From the NCBI GenBank assembly GCA_017617355.1, contig JAFZWI010000018.1:1-58273 (forward strand): DNA of 58,273 nucleotides, in the 5' to 3' direction. A model generated the notes under the pieces. That model searched no databases, was not told the origin of the DNA, and saw only the letters and a program-made list of their open reading frames with translations. Shown here piece after piece: positions 1 through 8,298 of this stretch. A program made the position numbers and the translations under genes. Positions within the stretch are counted from its first letter, which is position 1. Each line of letters begins with the position of its first letter. This DNA comes from Salinivirgaceae bacterium (lineage in GTDB: Bacteria > Bacteroidota > Bacteroidia > Bacteroidales > SZUA-534).

Positions 1-64
1 ACACATTTGCTATCCGTTTTTTGCTGAAAAGCAACACGTTATATTCGTAATAAATAATTGTTTT

Positions 65-109
65 GACATCCGGTGTTCGCATATATGCGAATTGTCGGAT
101 GTCTTTTTT
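65..109 (+). terminator. Strong bipartite hairpin terminator or leader hairpin
   Basis: Arms GACATCCG (65-72) and CGGATGTC (96-103) enclose the perfect palindrome TTCGCATATATGCGAA (76-91) and are followed by six T. It probably ends transcription of a gene left of the window. It lies only 26 bases before the lipoprotein start at 135, so it could also act as an attenuator in that gene's leader. Confidence 0.7.
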
Positions 110-134
110 GTTTAACCATATAAATCTTTTAATT

Positions 135-911
135 ATGACAAAAAAGTTTTTTTCAATGGCGATGCTCGCAATGCTTGCAACGGCGTTTGTGGCTTGCGAC
201 AATGGTGATGATGACAATGAAAGTCAAAGTTACAAAGGTACTACAGGCGGACACGAATGGGTCGACCTTGGCCTCACCAGTGGCAATCTTTGGGCGACAT
301 GCAATGTTGGCGCAACCAACCCTTGGGACTATGGCAATTATTACGCATGGGGTGAAACTGAAACAAAAAACAATTACAGTTGGGGAACCTACAAATATTG
401 TAATGGTTCATACAACTCGCTCACAAAATATAATGATAAAACAAATTATGGCACAGTTGACAACAAAACAACTCTCGAATCAGCTGACGATGTTGCTGCT
501 GCCGTTTTTGGCGCCGATTATTCAATGCCAACCACAGCCGATTGGGACGAACTAAGCAATCAGTGCTATTGGGTGTGGACAACAAACTACAACGGGCAAA
601 ACGTAAGCGGCTACATAGTTTATCGTGCAAAATCTGAAGGCGACAAGGGTGTCAAAGTTTATGCTGACGGCACAGCGTTGGCTTCATATTCGTTGTCCGA
701 TGCCCACATTTTCCTTCCCGCGGCAGGTTTTCGCAACGATTCGGACCTCAACCTTGCGGGCAGCTACGGCTACTATTGGTCGAGCTCGCTCGACGAGAGC
801 AGCCCGCGCAGCGCTCGGTACTGCGCCTTCGGCAGCGACTACGTGGGCCCGACGTACATCGGCGACCGCTACTGTGGGTTCTCTGTTCGTCCGGTTCGGC
901 GCACGAATTAA
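135..911 (+). CDS. FISUMP/DUF1566-like lipoprotein, candidate DGR target
   Basis: A secreted lipoprotein of 258 residues. The ATG at 135 opens a lipoprotein signal (MTKKFFSMAMLAMLATAFVAC) with lipobox FVAC; the upstream in-frame start at 63 lies inside a hairpin and is rejected. The body from GHEWVDLGL to GFSVRPVR matches the Fibrobacter succinogenes major paralogous domain, a C-type-lectin-like fold known among DGR target proteins. The first 620 bases are A-rich with ordinary local codons. From about 759 the codons switch to AGC, TAC, GGC, GAC and CGC, and A falls to roughly 20 of 147 bases. That is the pattern left when A positions of AAC-rich template codons are mutagenised. The ligand is unknown and no reverse transcriptase is in the window. 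Confidence 0.8.
   Translation: MTKKFFSMAMLAMLATAFVACDNGDDDNESQSYKGTTGGHEWVDLGLTSGNLWATCNVGATNPWDYGNYYAWGETETKNNYSWGTYKYCNGSYNSLTKYNDKTNYGTVDNKTTLESADDVAAAVFGADYSMPTTADWDELSNQCYWVWTTNYNGQNVSGYIVYRAKSEGDKGVKVYADGTALASYSLSDAHIFLPAAGFRNDSDLNLAGSYGYYWSSSLDESSPRSARYCAFGSDYVGPTYIGDRYCGFSVRPVRRTN
759..905 (+). other. Candidate DGR variable region
   Basis: This is the C-terminal 49 codons of the lipoprotein. Framework residues typical of FISUMP ends (YYWSSS, then GFSVRPVR) are kept. The positions between them, usually Asn-rich in this family, read Asp, Ser, Arg, Ala, Gly, Tyr, Ile and Cys, nearly all as NNC codons (GAC, AGC, CGC, GCC, GGC, TAC, ATC). Such codons arise from AAC by changing only the A bases. 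The template repeat and reverse transcriptase are not in this window, so the call is inference. Confidence 0.5.
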
Positions 912-955
912 CCATGTATCCGGAAAACGAATGAAACACGAAAACGAAACCGTAT

Positions 956-1038
956 GCGGTGGCGCACTCGAGTGCGCAGCCGCAAGCCGCCGATGGTTGG
1001 GGGCACCACCCGCATCCCGAGATGCGGATGAGTGGTGC
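956..1038. repeat. Two GC-rich cruciform-type palindromes after the variable region
   Basis: The first hairpin is GCGCACTCGAGTGCGC (962-977), extended by GCGG (956-959) pairing with CCGC (980-983). The second has an outer stem GCACCAC (1003-1009) with GTGGTGC (1032-1038) and an inner stem CCGCATC (1010-1016) with GATGCGG (1021-1027) around tetraloop CCGA. Short GC-rich hairpins with 4-base loops downstream of the variable region are a known cis element of DGR homing. They are 50-100 bases from the variable region here, farther than in the phage prototype. No T tract follows, so a terminator is unlikely. Confidence 0.55.
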
Positions 1039-1039
1039 T

Positions 1040-1234
1040 GCCCAAGAAGTTGAGGAAATATTCCCCGAGCTTGTTCAAACCGACCCAAAAGGCTTTAAAT
1101 CAGTTGACTACACAAAACTGACACCAGTGCTCATTGAGGCTATCAAGGAGCAACAGAAAGAGATTGACGAACTGAAAGCCGCCAACAATAAGTTGCAAAG
1201 CCAGATAGAGGAGATTTTGAAGAAAATGAATTAA
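1040..1234 (+). pseudogene. 5'-truncated S74 intramolecular chaperone remnant
   Basis: The frame from about 1040 encodes AQEVEEIFPELVQTD, then KSVDYTKLTPVLIEAIKEQQ and a short coiled coil ending at TAA 1232-1234. This is the C-terminal end of the peptidase S74/tail-spike chaperone domain, as in the complete protein at 36466-38967 (KSVNYSNITPVLIEAIKEQN). The Ser-Lys self-cleavage segment and everything before it are missing. The frame opens upstream only through a GTG at 959 inside palindromic DNA, so a functional start is doubtful. It is probably the tail of an ancestral gene cut by rearrangement next to the variable lipoprotein. Confidence 0.65.
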
Positions 1235-1258
1235 AAGAAAAAATCGTTTCATAAGAAG

Positions 1259-1292
1259 AAAGGCTACACCCGCAAGATTGTAGCCTTTTTTA
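1259..1292 (+). terminator. Rho-independent terminator
   Basis: AAAGGCTACA (1259-1268) pairs with TGTAGCCTTT (1279-1288) and is followed by T residues. It ends the lipoprotein/S74 remnant unit. The rest of the gap to secA holds only the secA promoter candidate. Confidence 0.9.
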
Positions 1293-1437
1293 TTGCACAT
1301 GTGTTGTCCGAGTCTTTACTGTTTGAAAATGTTGAAAATTCATCAATAACCGATATGCGTTGAACATGTTAACAACGAAGCGTCAAAACTTCTCAATATT
1401 TAATTGCCTACAACGCTATTTGCCAACAAAAAACTTT

Positions 1438-1445
1438 TACTTTTG
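1438..1445 (+). promoter_or_regulatory. Bacteroidetes -7 element before secA
   Basis: TACTTTTG matches the TAnnTTTG consensus 66 bases before the secA ATG. A TTTG at 1419-1422 is a possible -33 element, but the spacing (15) is shorter than the usual 19-21. Confidence 0.4.
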
Positions 1446-1510
1446 CCTTATTTGCGAAATATAGAGTTATCTATTATAAACGATTGAATAATAATTAATT
1501 AAAATACAAT

Positions 1511-4500
1511 ATGGGAATCATCGACGGTATCCTTACCAAACTTTTTGGAAACAAATCAGAAAGGGATATTAAAGAAATCATGCCGTATGTGCTTGCAGCC
1601 AATGCCGAATATGAGAAACTGGCCGGCCTGACAAACGACCAACTGCGTCAGCAGAGCCTTGAGCTGCAACAGATAATACAAGACCGTATCAATCCTGAAA
1701 ATCAACAGATTGCCGATTTGCGCCAGCAGATAGAGCAGGAGCAAGACATTGAGAAAAAGGAGGATTTATACAATCAGATTGACAAAGTTGAAGAGGCTAT
1801 CGACGTCAAGATTGCCGATGTGCTCGACGAGCTGCTGCCGCGCGCCTTCGCAATAATCAAAGACACGGCCCGCCGCTTCAAAGAGAGCAAAGAGATTGAG
1901 GTTACTGCCACACAAATGGACCGCGACATTGCCGCCATTCGCGACAGCGTCGAGATTCGCGGCGACAAGGCTATATGGTTCAATACATGGACTGCCGGCG
2001 GCTCGCCGATAACTTGGGATATGGTTCACTACGACGTGCAGCTTATTGGTGGTGTGGCTCTGCATAAAGGCAAGATTGCCGAAATGGCAACCGGTGAAGG
2101 AAAAACACTTGTGGCAACGCTTCCGGTTTTCCTTAACGCACTGACACACAGAGGTGTTCACATGGTTACGGTGAACGACTATCTGGCAAAGCGCGACGCC
2201 GAGTGGATGGGCACCCTCTACGAGTTCCATGGCTTGACCGTTGACTGCATCGACAAGCACCAGCCAAACTCTCAAGAGCGCCGCAAGGCTTATCAGGCTG
2301 ACGTAACGTTTGGAACCAACAACGAGTTCGGTTTCGACTATCTGCGCGACAACATGGCCGTCAGCCCCGACGACCTTGTACAGCGCCGTCACAACTACGC
2401 CATTGTCGATGAGGTTGACTCGGTATTGATTGACGACGCCCGTACGCCGCTTATCATTTCAGGTCCTGTGCCAAAAGGCGACAACCAGCTGTTCGACAAT
2501 TTCAAACCGCAGGTGCAAAAGCTATATCAGGCTCAGCGCGACCTTGTTACAAAACTGTTGGCCGACGCCAAGAAACTCATCAGCGAAGGTAACGAGGAGG
2601 AGGGCGGAAAGCTGTTGCTGCGTGCCAACAAAGGCCTGCCAAAGCACAAACCGCTTATCAAATACTTGAGTGAGCCGGGCGTGAAAGTTCTGATGCAGAA
2701 AACCGAAAATTTCTACATGCAGGACAACAGCAAAAACATGTACCTCATCACCGATGACCTTTACTTCATCATTGAAGAGAAACAAAACGCTATTGAGCTG
2801 ACTGACAAGGGTATCGACCTTATTTCGTCGGACACTGAAGACAAGAATTTCTTTGTGCTGCCCGATGTCGGAGCTGAGATAGCCGAACTGTCGCAGAAGA
2901 ACCTGACAACAGCCGAGCTTGCTGAGCAGAAAGACAAAATTCTTCAAGACTATTCGATAAAAACCGAGCGCGTTCACACTATAAACCAGTTGCTTAAGGC
3001 TTATGCGATGTTTGAGCGCGATGTTGAGTATGTGGTTGTCGACAACAAAGTGAAGATTGTGGATGAGCAGACGGGCCGTATTATGGAGGGCCGCCGCTAT
3101 TCCGACGGTCTGCACCAGGCCATTGAGGCGAAGGAGAACGTGAAGGTTGAGGCAGCCACACAGACGTTTGCCACTATCACTCTGCAGAACTATTTCCGCA
3201 TGTATAAGAAACTTGCGGGCATGACCGGTACCGCCGAGACCGAGGCTGGTGAGTTCTGGAACATCTACAAACTCGATGTTGTTGTGATTCCTACCAACCG
3301 CCCCGTGCAGCGTATTGACCATGACGACCTTGTATACAAAACCGCTCGTGAGAAATACAACGCTGTTATTGCTGAGATTATCAAACTTAACGAAGCAGGC
3401 CGTCCGGTGCTTGTGGGTACAACATCTGTCGAGATATCGGAACTTTTAAGCCGAATGCTGAAAATGCGCGGCATCAAGCATAACGTGCTGAACGCCAAGC
3501 AACACCAGCGTGAGGCCGAGATTGTGGCCGAGGCTGGTAAGACCGGCACCGTTACCATTGCCACCAACATGGCAGGCCGTGGTACCGACATCAAGCTGAC
3601 GCCTGAGGTGCGTGAGGCTGGCGGTTTGGCTATTTTGGGCACCGAGCGCCATGAGTCACGCCGCGTCGACCGCCAGTTGCGTGGCCGTGCCGGACGTCAG
3701 GGCGACCCGGGTTCGTCGCAATTCTTCGTCTCACTTGAGGACAACCTGATGCGCCTCTTCGGTTCCGACCGCATAGCCAGCATGATGGACAAACTCGGCA
3801 TTCAGGAAGGCGAGGTTATCCAGCACTCAATGATATCGAAATCGATAGAGCGCGCGCAGAAGAAAGTGGAGGAGAACAACTTCGGCATCCGTAAGCGCCT
3901 GCTCGAGTACGACGATGTGATGAACAACCAGCGCGAAGTAATCTACAAACGCCGCCGCCACGCTTTGTTCGGCGAGCGGCTGCAGGTGGATATCGCCAAC
4001 AACATTTACGATGTGTGCGAGCAAATGGCCAACGAGTACAAAGACGCCAATGACTACGAGGAGCTGAAACTTGCCAACTTCCGCACTTTGTCTATCGAGA
4101 CTCCGTTCAGCGAGGAAACCTTCCATGAGGAATCGCCAGTGGAGCTTGCCGACCAGCTTTACAAGGCTGCGATAGAAGCCTACCAACGTAAATCGCTGCA
4201 GATACAGCAGCGCGTATGGCCGGTGATTAAAAATGTGTATGAGACTCAGGGACAGACTTATACCAATATTGTAATACCGATTACCGACGGTCTGAAGACA
4301 TATAATATTGTTACCAATCTGAAAAACGCCTACGAGTCGGAAGGAAAGGATTTGGTTACATCTATCGAAAAGAGTATCAGCTTGTTGACTATTGATGACG
4401 CTTGGCGTGAGCATCTGCGCGCAATGGACGATTTGAAACAATCGGTTCAGAACGCCACCTATGAGCAGAAAGACCCGCTGTTGATTTACAAGTTTGAGTC

Positions 4501-4795
4501 GTTCAATCTGTTCAAGAAGATGATTGAGGACATAAACTCTGATATGGTGGCTATATTGATGAAGGGCAATCTGCCTGAGCAGCCGCAGCAACAGCAGGTG
4601 CGTCAGGCAGAACAGCGCCGTCCGCTCGATATGAGCCGTTTCAACACTGGCCGCACCGAGCAAGGACAGCAACGACCTGAAGACCGCAAGGTGCAGCCAG
4701 TCCGCGTCGACAAGAAGGTGGGCCGCAACGACCCGTGCCCCTGCGGAAGCGGTAAGAAATTCAAAAACTGCCACGGAATAAATATGCCTGACTAA
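1511..4795 (+). CDS. secA: Preprotein translocase ATPase SecA
   Basis: SecA is the ATP-driven motor that pushes unfolded secretory proteins through SecYEG at the cytoplasmic membrane. The 1,094-residue length fits Bacteroidetes SecA, which carries insertions; a charged Gln/Glu-rich insertion is visible at residues 60-100. Walker A is ATGEGKT (about 193-199) and the Walker B/DEAD-type motif DEVDS starts at residue 300. The second helicase domain shows [10 protein letters not shown] and the [13 protein letters not shown] block. The C-terminus has a Gln/Arg-rich linker and the zinc-binding SEC-C motif with [13 protein letters not shown], which binds SecB or ribosomes in characterised SecA. A DUF6913 gene follows 14 bases after the stop, suggesting cotranscription with the dapA unit. 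Confidence 0.99.
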   Translation: MGIIDGILTKLFGNKSERDIKEIMPYVLAANAEYEKLAGLTNDQLRQQSLELQQIIQDRINPENQQIADLRQQIEQEQDIEKKEDLYNQIDKVEEAIDVKIADVLDELLPRAFAIIKDTARRFKESKEIEVTATQMDRDIAAIRDSVEIRGDKAIWFNTWTAGGSPITWDMVHYDVQLIGGVALHKGKIAEMATGEGKTLVATLPVFLNALTHRGVHMVTVNDYLAKRDAEWMGTLYEFHGLTVDCIDKHQPNSQERRKAYQADVTFGTNNEFGFDYLRDNMAVSPDDLVQRRHNYAIVDEVDSVLIDDARTPLIISGPVPKGDNQLFDNFKPQVQKLYQAQRDLVTKLLADAKKLISEGNEEEGGKLLLRANKGLPKHKPLIKYLSEPGVKVLMQKTENFYMQDNSKNMYLITDDLYFIIEEKQNAIELTDKGIDLISSDTEDKNFFVLPDVGAEIAELSQKNLTTAELAEQKDKILQDYSIKTERVHTINQLLKAYAMFERDVEYVVVDNKVKIVDEQTGRIMEGRRYSDGLHQAIEAKENVKVEAATQTFATITLQNYFRMYKKLAGMTGTAETEAGEFWNIYKLDVVVIPTNRPVQRIDHDDLVYKTAREKYNAVIAEIIKLNEAGRPVLVGTTSVEISELLSRMLKMRGIKHNVLNAKQHQREAEIVAEAGKTGTVTIATNMAGRGTDIKLTPEVREAGGLAILGTERHESRRVDRQLRGRAGRQGDPGSSQFFVSLEDNLMRLFGSDRIASMMDKLGIQEGEVIQHSMISKSIERAQKKVEENNFGIRKRLLEYDDVMNNQREVIYKRRRHALFGERLQVDIANNIYDVCEQMANEYKDANDYEELKLANFRTLSIETPFSEETFHEESPVELADQLYKAAIEAYQRKSLQIQQRVWPVIKNVYETQGQTYTNIVIPITDGLKTYNIVTNLKNAYESEGKDLVTSIEKSISLLTIDDAWREHLRAMDDLKQSVQNATYEQKDPLLIYKFESFNLFKKMIEDINSDMVAILMKGNLPEQPQQQQVRQAEQRRPLDMSRFNTGRTEQGQQRPEDRKVQPVRVDKKVGRNDPCPCGSGKKFKNCHGINMPD

Positions 4796-4809
4796 TCTGC
4801 CATTATGGT

Positions 4810-5346
4810 ATGAAAACCAAACGGTATAATTTTTTTCGACTGAAAATGAGTAAGTTGCTTGTCGGAGAGCATGAGGCCCAACGCAACGTTAAGCCCTGCA
4901 ATATGGGCAACGCAAAGACGGCCGGTCTGCTTTTCGCAGTCAATTCCGAAACCGATGTGGCTGATGCAGAGTATGTATTCAACCATTTGAAAGACAATAA
5001 TATATCGGTATCGGCATTGGGCTATATAGTTGACGGCAAGAACGCTGCCAATTATCGTCGGCCGGCTCATTTCGATTTTTATACCGACAAGGATTTGGAT
5101 TTTCTGCTCCGCCCCAAAAGCGAGGCGGCAAAATCGTTCGCTGGCACTGAGTTTGATATTCTTATCGATATCAACTCTGCCGATTATTATCCTGCCAAAC
5201 TACTGTTAAACAGCACAATGGCGCATTTTCGCATTGGCCGTTTCGCCGACAAACGCCCGTTCGACCTTATGATGTGCATTGCCGACGACAAAGATGTGCG
5301 ATACTATTACGAACAGATAATCTTCTACTTACAGAAATTTAACTGA
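4810..5346 (+). CDS. DUF6913-like conserved protein
   Basis: A 178-residue soluble protein with no signal peptide or membrane span. It looks like the Bacteroidetes family DUF6913, usually found just before dapA; here dapA starts 8 bases after its stop. Visible features are a basic N-terminus, an alternating alpha/beta pattern, a TDKDLDFLLRPK segment and a central LIDINSADYYPAKLL block. The biochemical role is not known to me. The constant link to dapA hints at a part in cell-envelope precursor or lysine metabolism, which is inference. The start at 4810 is the first ATG; an alternative Met at residue 13 would shorten it. Confidence 0.8.
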   Translation: MKTKRYNFFRLKMSKLLVGEHEAQRNVKPCNMGNAKTAGLLFAVNSETDVADAEYVFNHLKDNNISVSALGYIVDGKNAANYRRPAHFDFYTDKDLDFLLRPKSEAAKSFAGTEFDILIDINSADYYPAKLLLNSTMAHFRIGRFADKRPFDLMMCIADDKDVRYYYEQIIFYLQKFN

Positions 5347-5354
5347 CACCAACA

Positions 5355-6239
5355 ATGATACAGAAATTGAGAGGAGTGGGGGTTGCGCTTGTAACTCCAT
5401 TCAATACCGATGGAACAATTGACTACGATGCGCTTGCCAATCTGATTGAGTTGCAGATAAATGGCGGCACAAGCTATATTGTGGCGCTTGGAACAACAGG
5501 CGAGCCGGCAACACTGTCGAAAGCCGAGAAAAGCGAGGTTCTGGAGTTCATTCTGCAAAAAGTGGCTGGCCGCATACCCGTTGTGGTTGGCTGCGGAGGC
5601 AACAACACCGCCGAGCTGATAGCGCAAGCCAAAGAGTACGAGAACGATAGCCGCATTGCCGCATTGCTGTCGGTGGCACCATTCTACAACAAACCAAACC
5701 AGAACGGTGTTTACGCTCATTTCAAGGCTCTTGCCGACAATGTCAACAAGCCGATTTTGCTCTACAATGTGCCTGGCCGCACAGGAATCAACATATCGGT
5801 TGATGTTGTTGTTCGTCTTGCCAGCGAATGCAAGAATATCATTGGCATCAAAGAGGCTTCAGGCAATGTGGCGCAGTGCATGCAGCTTGCCAGCCGCTGT
5901 CCTAAAGATTTCATTCTCATCTCAGGCGATGACGCGCTCACTCTGCCGCTCATTGCATGTGGTTTCTCGGGCGTAATATCAGTGCTGCAAAACGCTTATC
6001 CCGTGCAGTTTAGCCATATTGTTGGTTTGACTCTCGATGGCCGTTTTGCCGAGGCACGTGCCGAGCATTACAAGTTCCTGTCCGTTATCGACACATTGTT
6101 TGCCGAGGGCAGTCCGTCGGGCGTAAAAGCCTATCTTGAACTGCAAGGCAAAGCGAAAAATGTGGTCCGTCTGCCGCTTGCAACCGTCAGCGACACGCTT
6201 TATGCTAAAATAAAGACACTGAACAGCACTGTTAAATAG
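5355..6239 (+). CDS. dapA: 4-hydroxy-tetrahydrodipicolinate synthase
   Basis: DapA condenses pyruvate with aspartate semialdehyde, the first committed step to diaminopimelate and lysine. The 294-residue length is normal for the family. The TIM-barrel signatures are present: GTTGEPATL near the pyruvate pocket, YNVPGRTG with the catalytic Tyr near residue 137, and IGIKEASG with the Schiff-base Lys near 166. It is the last gene of the probable secA-DUF6913-dapA unit and is followed by tRNA-Arg with its own promoter. The allosteric lysine site could not be judged by eye. Confidence 0.98.
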   Translation: MIQKLRGVGVALVTPFNTDGTIDYDALANLIELQINGGTSYIVALGTTGEPATLSKAEKSEVLEFILQKVAGRIPVVVGCGGNNTAELIAQAKEYENDSRIAALLSVAPFYNKPNQNGVYAHFKALADNVNKPILLYNVPGRTGINISVDVVVRLASECKNIIGIKEASGNVAQCMQLASRCPKDFILISGDDALTLPLIACGFSGVISVLQNAYPVQFSHIVGLTLDGRFAEARAEHYKFLSVIDTLFAEGSPSGVKAYLELQGKAKNVVRLPLATVSDTLYAKIKTLNSTVK

Positions 6240-6297
6240 TTGTGTGGCAATGTGTTGCGACTTTCAAAATTTTTGTTTCAAAAAAACATTGCTAAAG

Positions 6298-6327
6298 TTG
6301 CAACAATTGAAAAAACACCTATATTTG
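6298..6327 (+). promoter_or_regulatory. Promoter of tRNA-Arg
   Basis: TTG (6298-6300), 19 bases, then TATATTTG (6320-6327): an exact match to the Bacteroidetes -33/-7 promoter layout. The tRNA begins 13 bases after the -7 element. Confidence 0.8.
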
Positions 6328-6339
6328 CAACCGCTTTAG

Positions 6340-6413
6340 GGCCCTGTAGCTCAACTGTATAGAGCATTTGACTACGGATCAAAAGGTTGTGGGTTAGAAT
6401 CCCGCCAGGGTCA
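6340..6413 (+). tRNA. tRNA-Arg (ACG)
   Basis: A 74-nt cloverleaf. The acceptor stem is GGCCCTG (6340-6346) with CAGGGTC (6406-6412), discriminator A. The anticodon loop CTACGGA has anticodon ACG at 6374-6376, read as ICG after deamination. The T arm contains GGTTAGAATCC, where TTA replaces the usual TTC. No CCA is encoded. Confidence 0.95.
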
Positions 6414-6424
6414 CAAGTTTTTCA

Positions 6425-6457
6425 AACCTCTGACAAACAATTGTTTGCAGGGGTTTT
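6425..6457 (+). terminator. Terminator of tRNA-Arg
   Basis: AACCTCTG (6425-6432) pairs imperfectly with CAGGGGTT (6448-6455) around CAAACAATTGTTTG, followed by T-rich sequence. Confidence 0.6.
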
Positions 6458-6565
6458 CCTATTTTTAGATGGTATGATTGGCAATCATTGGATTTGTTTC
6501 GAAAAGTTACTGGGGGCTTCAAAAAAATATTTTCCGACAACCAAATGTGCACTCAAATAAATTGC

Positions 6566-6573
6566 TACATTTG
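6566..6573 (+). promoter_or_regulatory. -7 promoter element of tRNA-Ser
   Basis: TACATTTG fits TAnnTTTG and ends 12 bases before the tRNA, the same layout as tRNA-Arg. A clear -33 TTG is not seen at 19 bases; TGTG at 6546-6549 is the nearest candidate. Confidence 0.55.
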
Positions 6574-6585
6574 CACCGCTTTTGA

Positions 6586-6674
6586 GGAAAGATGCCAGAG
6601 TGGTCGAATGGACCGCACTCGAAATGCGGCGAGCGAGTCACATTGCTCCTAGGGTTCGAATCCCTATCTTTCCG
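6586..6674 (+). tRNA. tRNA-Ser (CGA)
   Basis: An 89-nt class II tRNA. The acceptor stem is GGAAAGA (6586-6592) with TCTTTCC (6667-6673), discriminator G as usual for Ser. The anticodon loop CTCGAAA has anticodon CGA at 6620-6622. A long variable arm (GAGCGAGTCACATTGCTC) and a T arm with GGTTCGAATCC are present. No CCA is encoded. Confidence 0.96.
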
Positions 6675-6698
6675 CAACCGACATTATTCGGGCATTTG

Positions 6699-6731
6699 GC
6701 GGACTATCATATGGTAGTCCGCTTTTTTTTT
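6699..6731 (+). terminator. Terminator of tRNA-Ser
   Basis: GCGGACTA (6699-6706) pairs with TAGTCCGC (6715-6722) and is followed by nine T. Confidence 0.9.
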
Positions 6732-6750
6732 GACCAAAAATTTATTTATT

Positions 6751-6762
6751 GCAAACGTTTGC
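6751..6762. promoter_or_regulatory. Palindromic operator candidate before siaC
   Basis: GCAAACGTTTGC is a perfect 12-base palindrome 51 bases before the siaC start. Its form resembles LacI-family operators. The cognate regulator is not known. Confidence 0.3.
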
Positions 6763-6813
6763 TTTTATCCATAATTATTCTCTACTTTGAAGTCGAACTA
6801 AAAAGGAACTGTT

Positions 6814-7209
6814 ATGGACTATATATATAACGATGTTTTACAAATAGAAGGGAACACCAGCCGTCCGTCAGTAATCTTTAATGGCTCGACAGGCCAGCTG
6901 AGGATTATGGGGCGCTCGATTCTGGAAAATTCCATTCGTTTCTACGAGCCAATCATTAAATGGATTGACGAATATGTAAAACATCCGGCAGAGAAGACAG
7001 ATTTCCACATGGCTTTGGAATATTTCAACACCAGTACATCAAAATATCTGCTTCAGATTATGCAGCAGTTAGAAACGATGTATCTTGCCGGCCCCGACGC
7101 CTCAATTGTCTGGTATTATTCCGATGAGGATATGAAAGATTTAGGCGTTGATTATCAGCAGATTATCCGTATTCCATTTGAGTTCCGCGCATTAGAGGAC
7201 AACAAATAA
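6814..7209 (+). CDS. siaC: SiaC-family regulatory phosphoprotein (DUF1987)
   Basis: A 131-residue protein with the DUF1987/SiaC fold pattern: SRPSVIFNGSTGQLRIMGRS at the N-terminus, then the FNTSTSKYLL segment (71-80) holding the Ser/Thr cluster that aligns with the phosphorylated residue of Pseudomonas SiaC. In Pseudomonas, SiaC is phosphorylated by SiaB and dephosphorylated by the PP2C-type SiaA, and it activates a diguanylate cyclase. No siaB or siaA neighbour is present here; the only PP2C gene is 24 kb away at 31503. The partner is therefore unknown. The next gene starts 9 bases after its stop, suggesting one transcript. Confidence 0.85.
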   Translation: MDYIYNDVLQIEGNTSRPSVIFNGSTGQLRIMGRSILENSIRFYEPIIKWIDEYVKHPAEKTDFHMALEYFNTSTSKYLLQIMQQLETMYLAGPDASIVWYYSDEDMKDLGVDYQQIIRIPFEFRALEDNK

Positions 7210-7218
7210 CCACCTGTT

Positions 7219-8256
7219 GTGACACTGCTTATTGTCTATCTTTTAATAGCAGTTCTGGTATCTTTTATGTGTTCGATATCAGAATCGGTAATGCTCTCAA
7301 CATCAGTTTCTTACATTGAGTCGATAGCTTACACCAGCCGTGGCGGGCATATTCTAAAACGGCTAAAGCAAAATATCGACAGGCCGCTGGCAGCAATATT
7401 GTCGCTCAACACTATTGCCAACACATTAGGCGCGGCAGGAGTGGGAGCGCAGGCTGTGGCAGTTTTCGGGAACGCTTATTTCGGTGTGGCTTCGGCCATT
7501 CTGACAGTCCTCATTCTTGTATTTTCTGAGATAATACCGAAGTCAATAGGTTCAAACTATTGGCGCGAATTGTGTGTTCCTGTGGCGTATATCATTCAAG
7601 GTCTGATATATATCATCTTCCCGATAGTTATTGTATCTGAATCGCTGACCAAACTGTTCTCGCGCCGTCGCGGACATACGGTAAGCCGCGAGGAAATTGC
7701 CGCTCTGGCCAACATAGGCGAGCGTGAGGGTGTCTTTGAATCGAGTGAGGGCAAGATTATCAATAACTTAGTAAAACTTAAATCGATAAAAGTAAAGAAC
7801 GTAATGACGCCTCGTACGGTGGTTGTGGCGGCCAGCGAGAACACCACTCTCGAGCGTTTTTTCAGCAACAAGGAGAACTTGCGCTATTCGCGTATTCCTG
7901 TCTATAAGGAATCAATTGATGACATTACCGGGTTTGTGCTGAAGTCGGATATTCTGCTTTATCTTGCTGAAGGCAAAAAGAATGTGAAGCTCAAGAACCT
8001 GCGCCGCCCGATAATCAACTGCTACGAGAACACCTCAATATTCAACTTCTATAACATCCTGATTACCAGAAAGCAACAGATTGCACTTGTCATCGACGAG
8101 TACGGCGGAATGGAGGGCATTGCCACAATGGAGGATGTGGTTGAAACTCTGCTTGGCATGGAAATTACCGATGAATCTGACAATCAGATAGATATGCAAA
8201 AATTTGCCAAAGAACGCTGGCAACGGCGGTCGGCGGCAATCGATTATAGCAAGTAG
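7219..8256 (+). CDS. CNNM/DUF21 transmembrane protein with CBS pair
   Basis: A 345-residue inner-membrane protein starting at GTG. The N-terminal DUF21 domain (about 1-150) has four hydrophobic segments and a SLNTIANTLGAAGVG stretch. Two CBS motifs follow: VMTPRTVVVAASENTTLERF and the IALVIDEYGGMEGIATMEDV block. Related proteins (CorC/CorB, hemolysin-like) act in Mg2+ or other divalent-ion export, with CBS domains sensing adenine nucleotides. The C-terminal CorC/HlyC transporter-associated domain is absent. It probably shares a transcript with siaC. Its end faces the leftward AlkD-like gene with a 42-base gap. Confidence 0.9.
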   Translation: MTLLIVYLLIAVLVSFMCSISESVMLSTSVSYIESIAYTSRGGHILKRLKQNIDRPLAAILSLNTIANTLGAAGVGAQAVAVFGNAYFGVASAILTVLILVFSEIIPKSIGSNYWRELCVPVAYIIQGLIYIIFPIVIVSESLTKLFSRRRGHTVSREEIAALANIGEREGVFESSEGKIINNLVKLKSIKVKNVMTPRTVVVAASENTTLERFFSNKENLRYSRIPVYKESIDDITGFVLKSDILLYLAEGKKNVKLKNLRRPIINCYENTSIFNFYNILITRKQQIALVIDEYGGMEGIATMEDVVETLLGMEITDESDNQIDMQKFAKERWQRRSAAIDYSK

Positions 8257-8298
8257 AAGTGATTACGAATAGAGAACAGCGTGTTTATTAACTATACT

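Noticed and set aside
625-1088. Overlapping ORFs on both strands around 625-1088
   Set aside because: They come from the GC-rich variable region and palindromes, where stop codons are rare; no signal, motif or start supports them.
2522-3322. Long leftward ORFs opposite secA (also 1766-2392 and 3827-4774)
   Set aside because: They are antisense shadows of a GC-biased coding frame; the rightward SecA frame is unambiguous.
6582-6830. Rightward ORF over tRNA-Ser
   Set aside because: It begins in the tRNA and runs through its terminator; the real gene starts at 6814.
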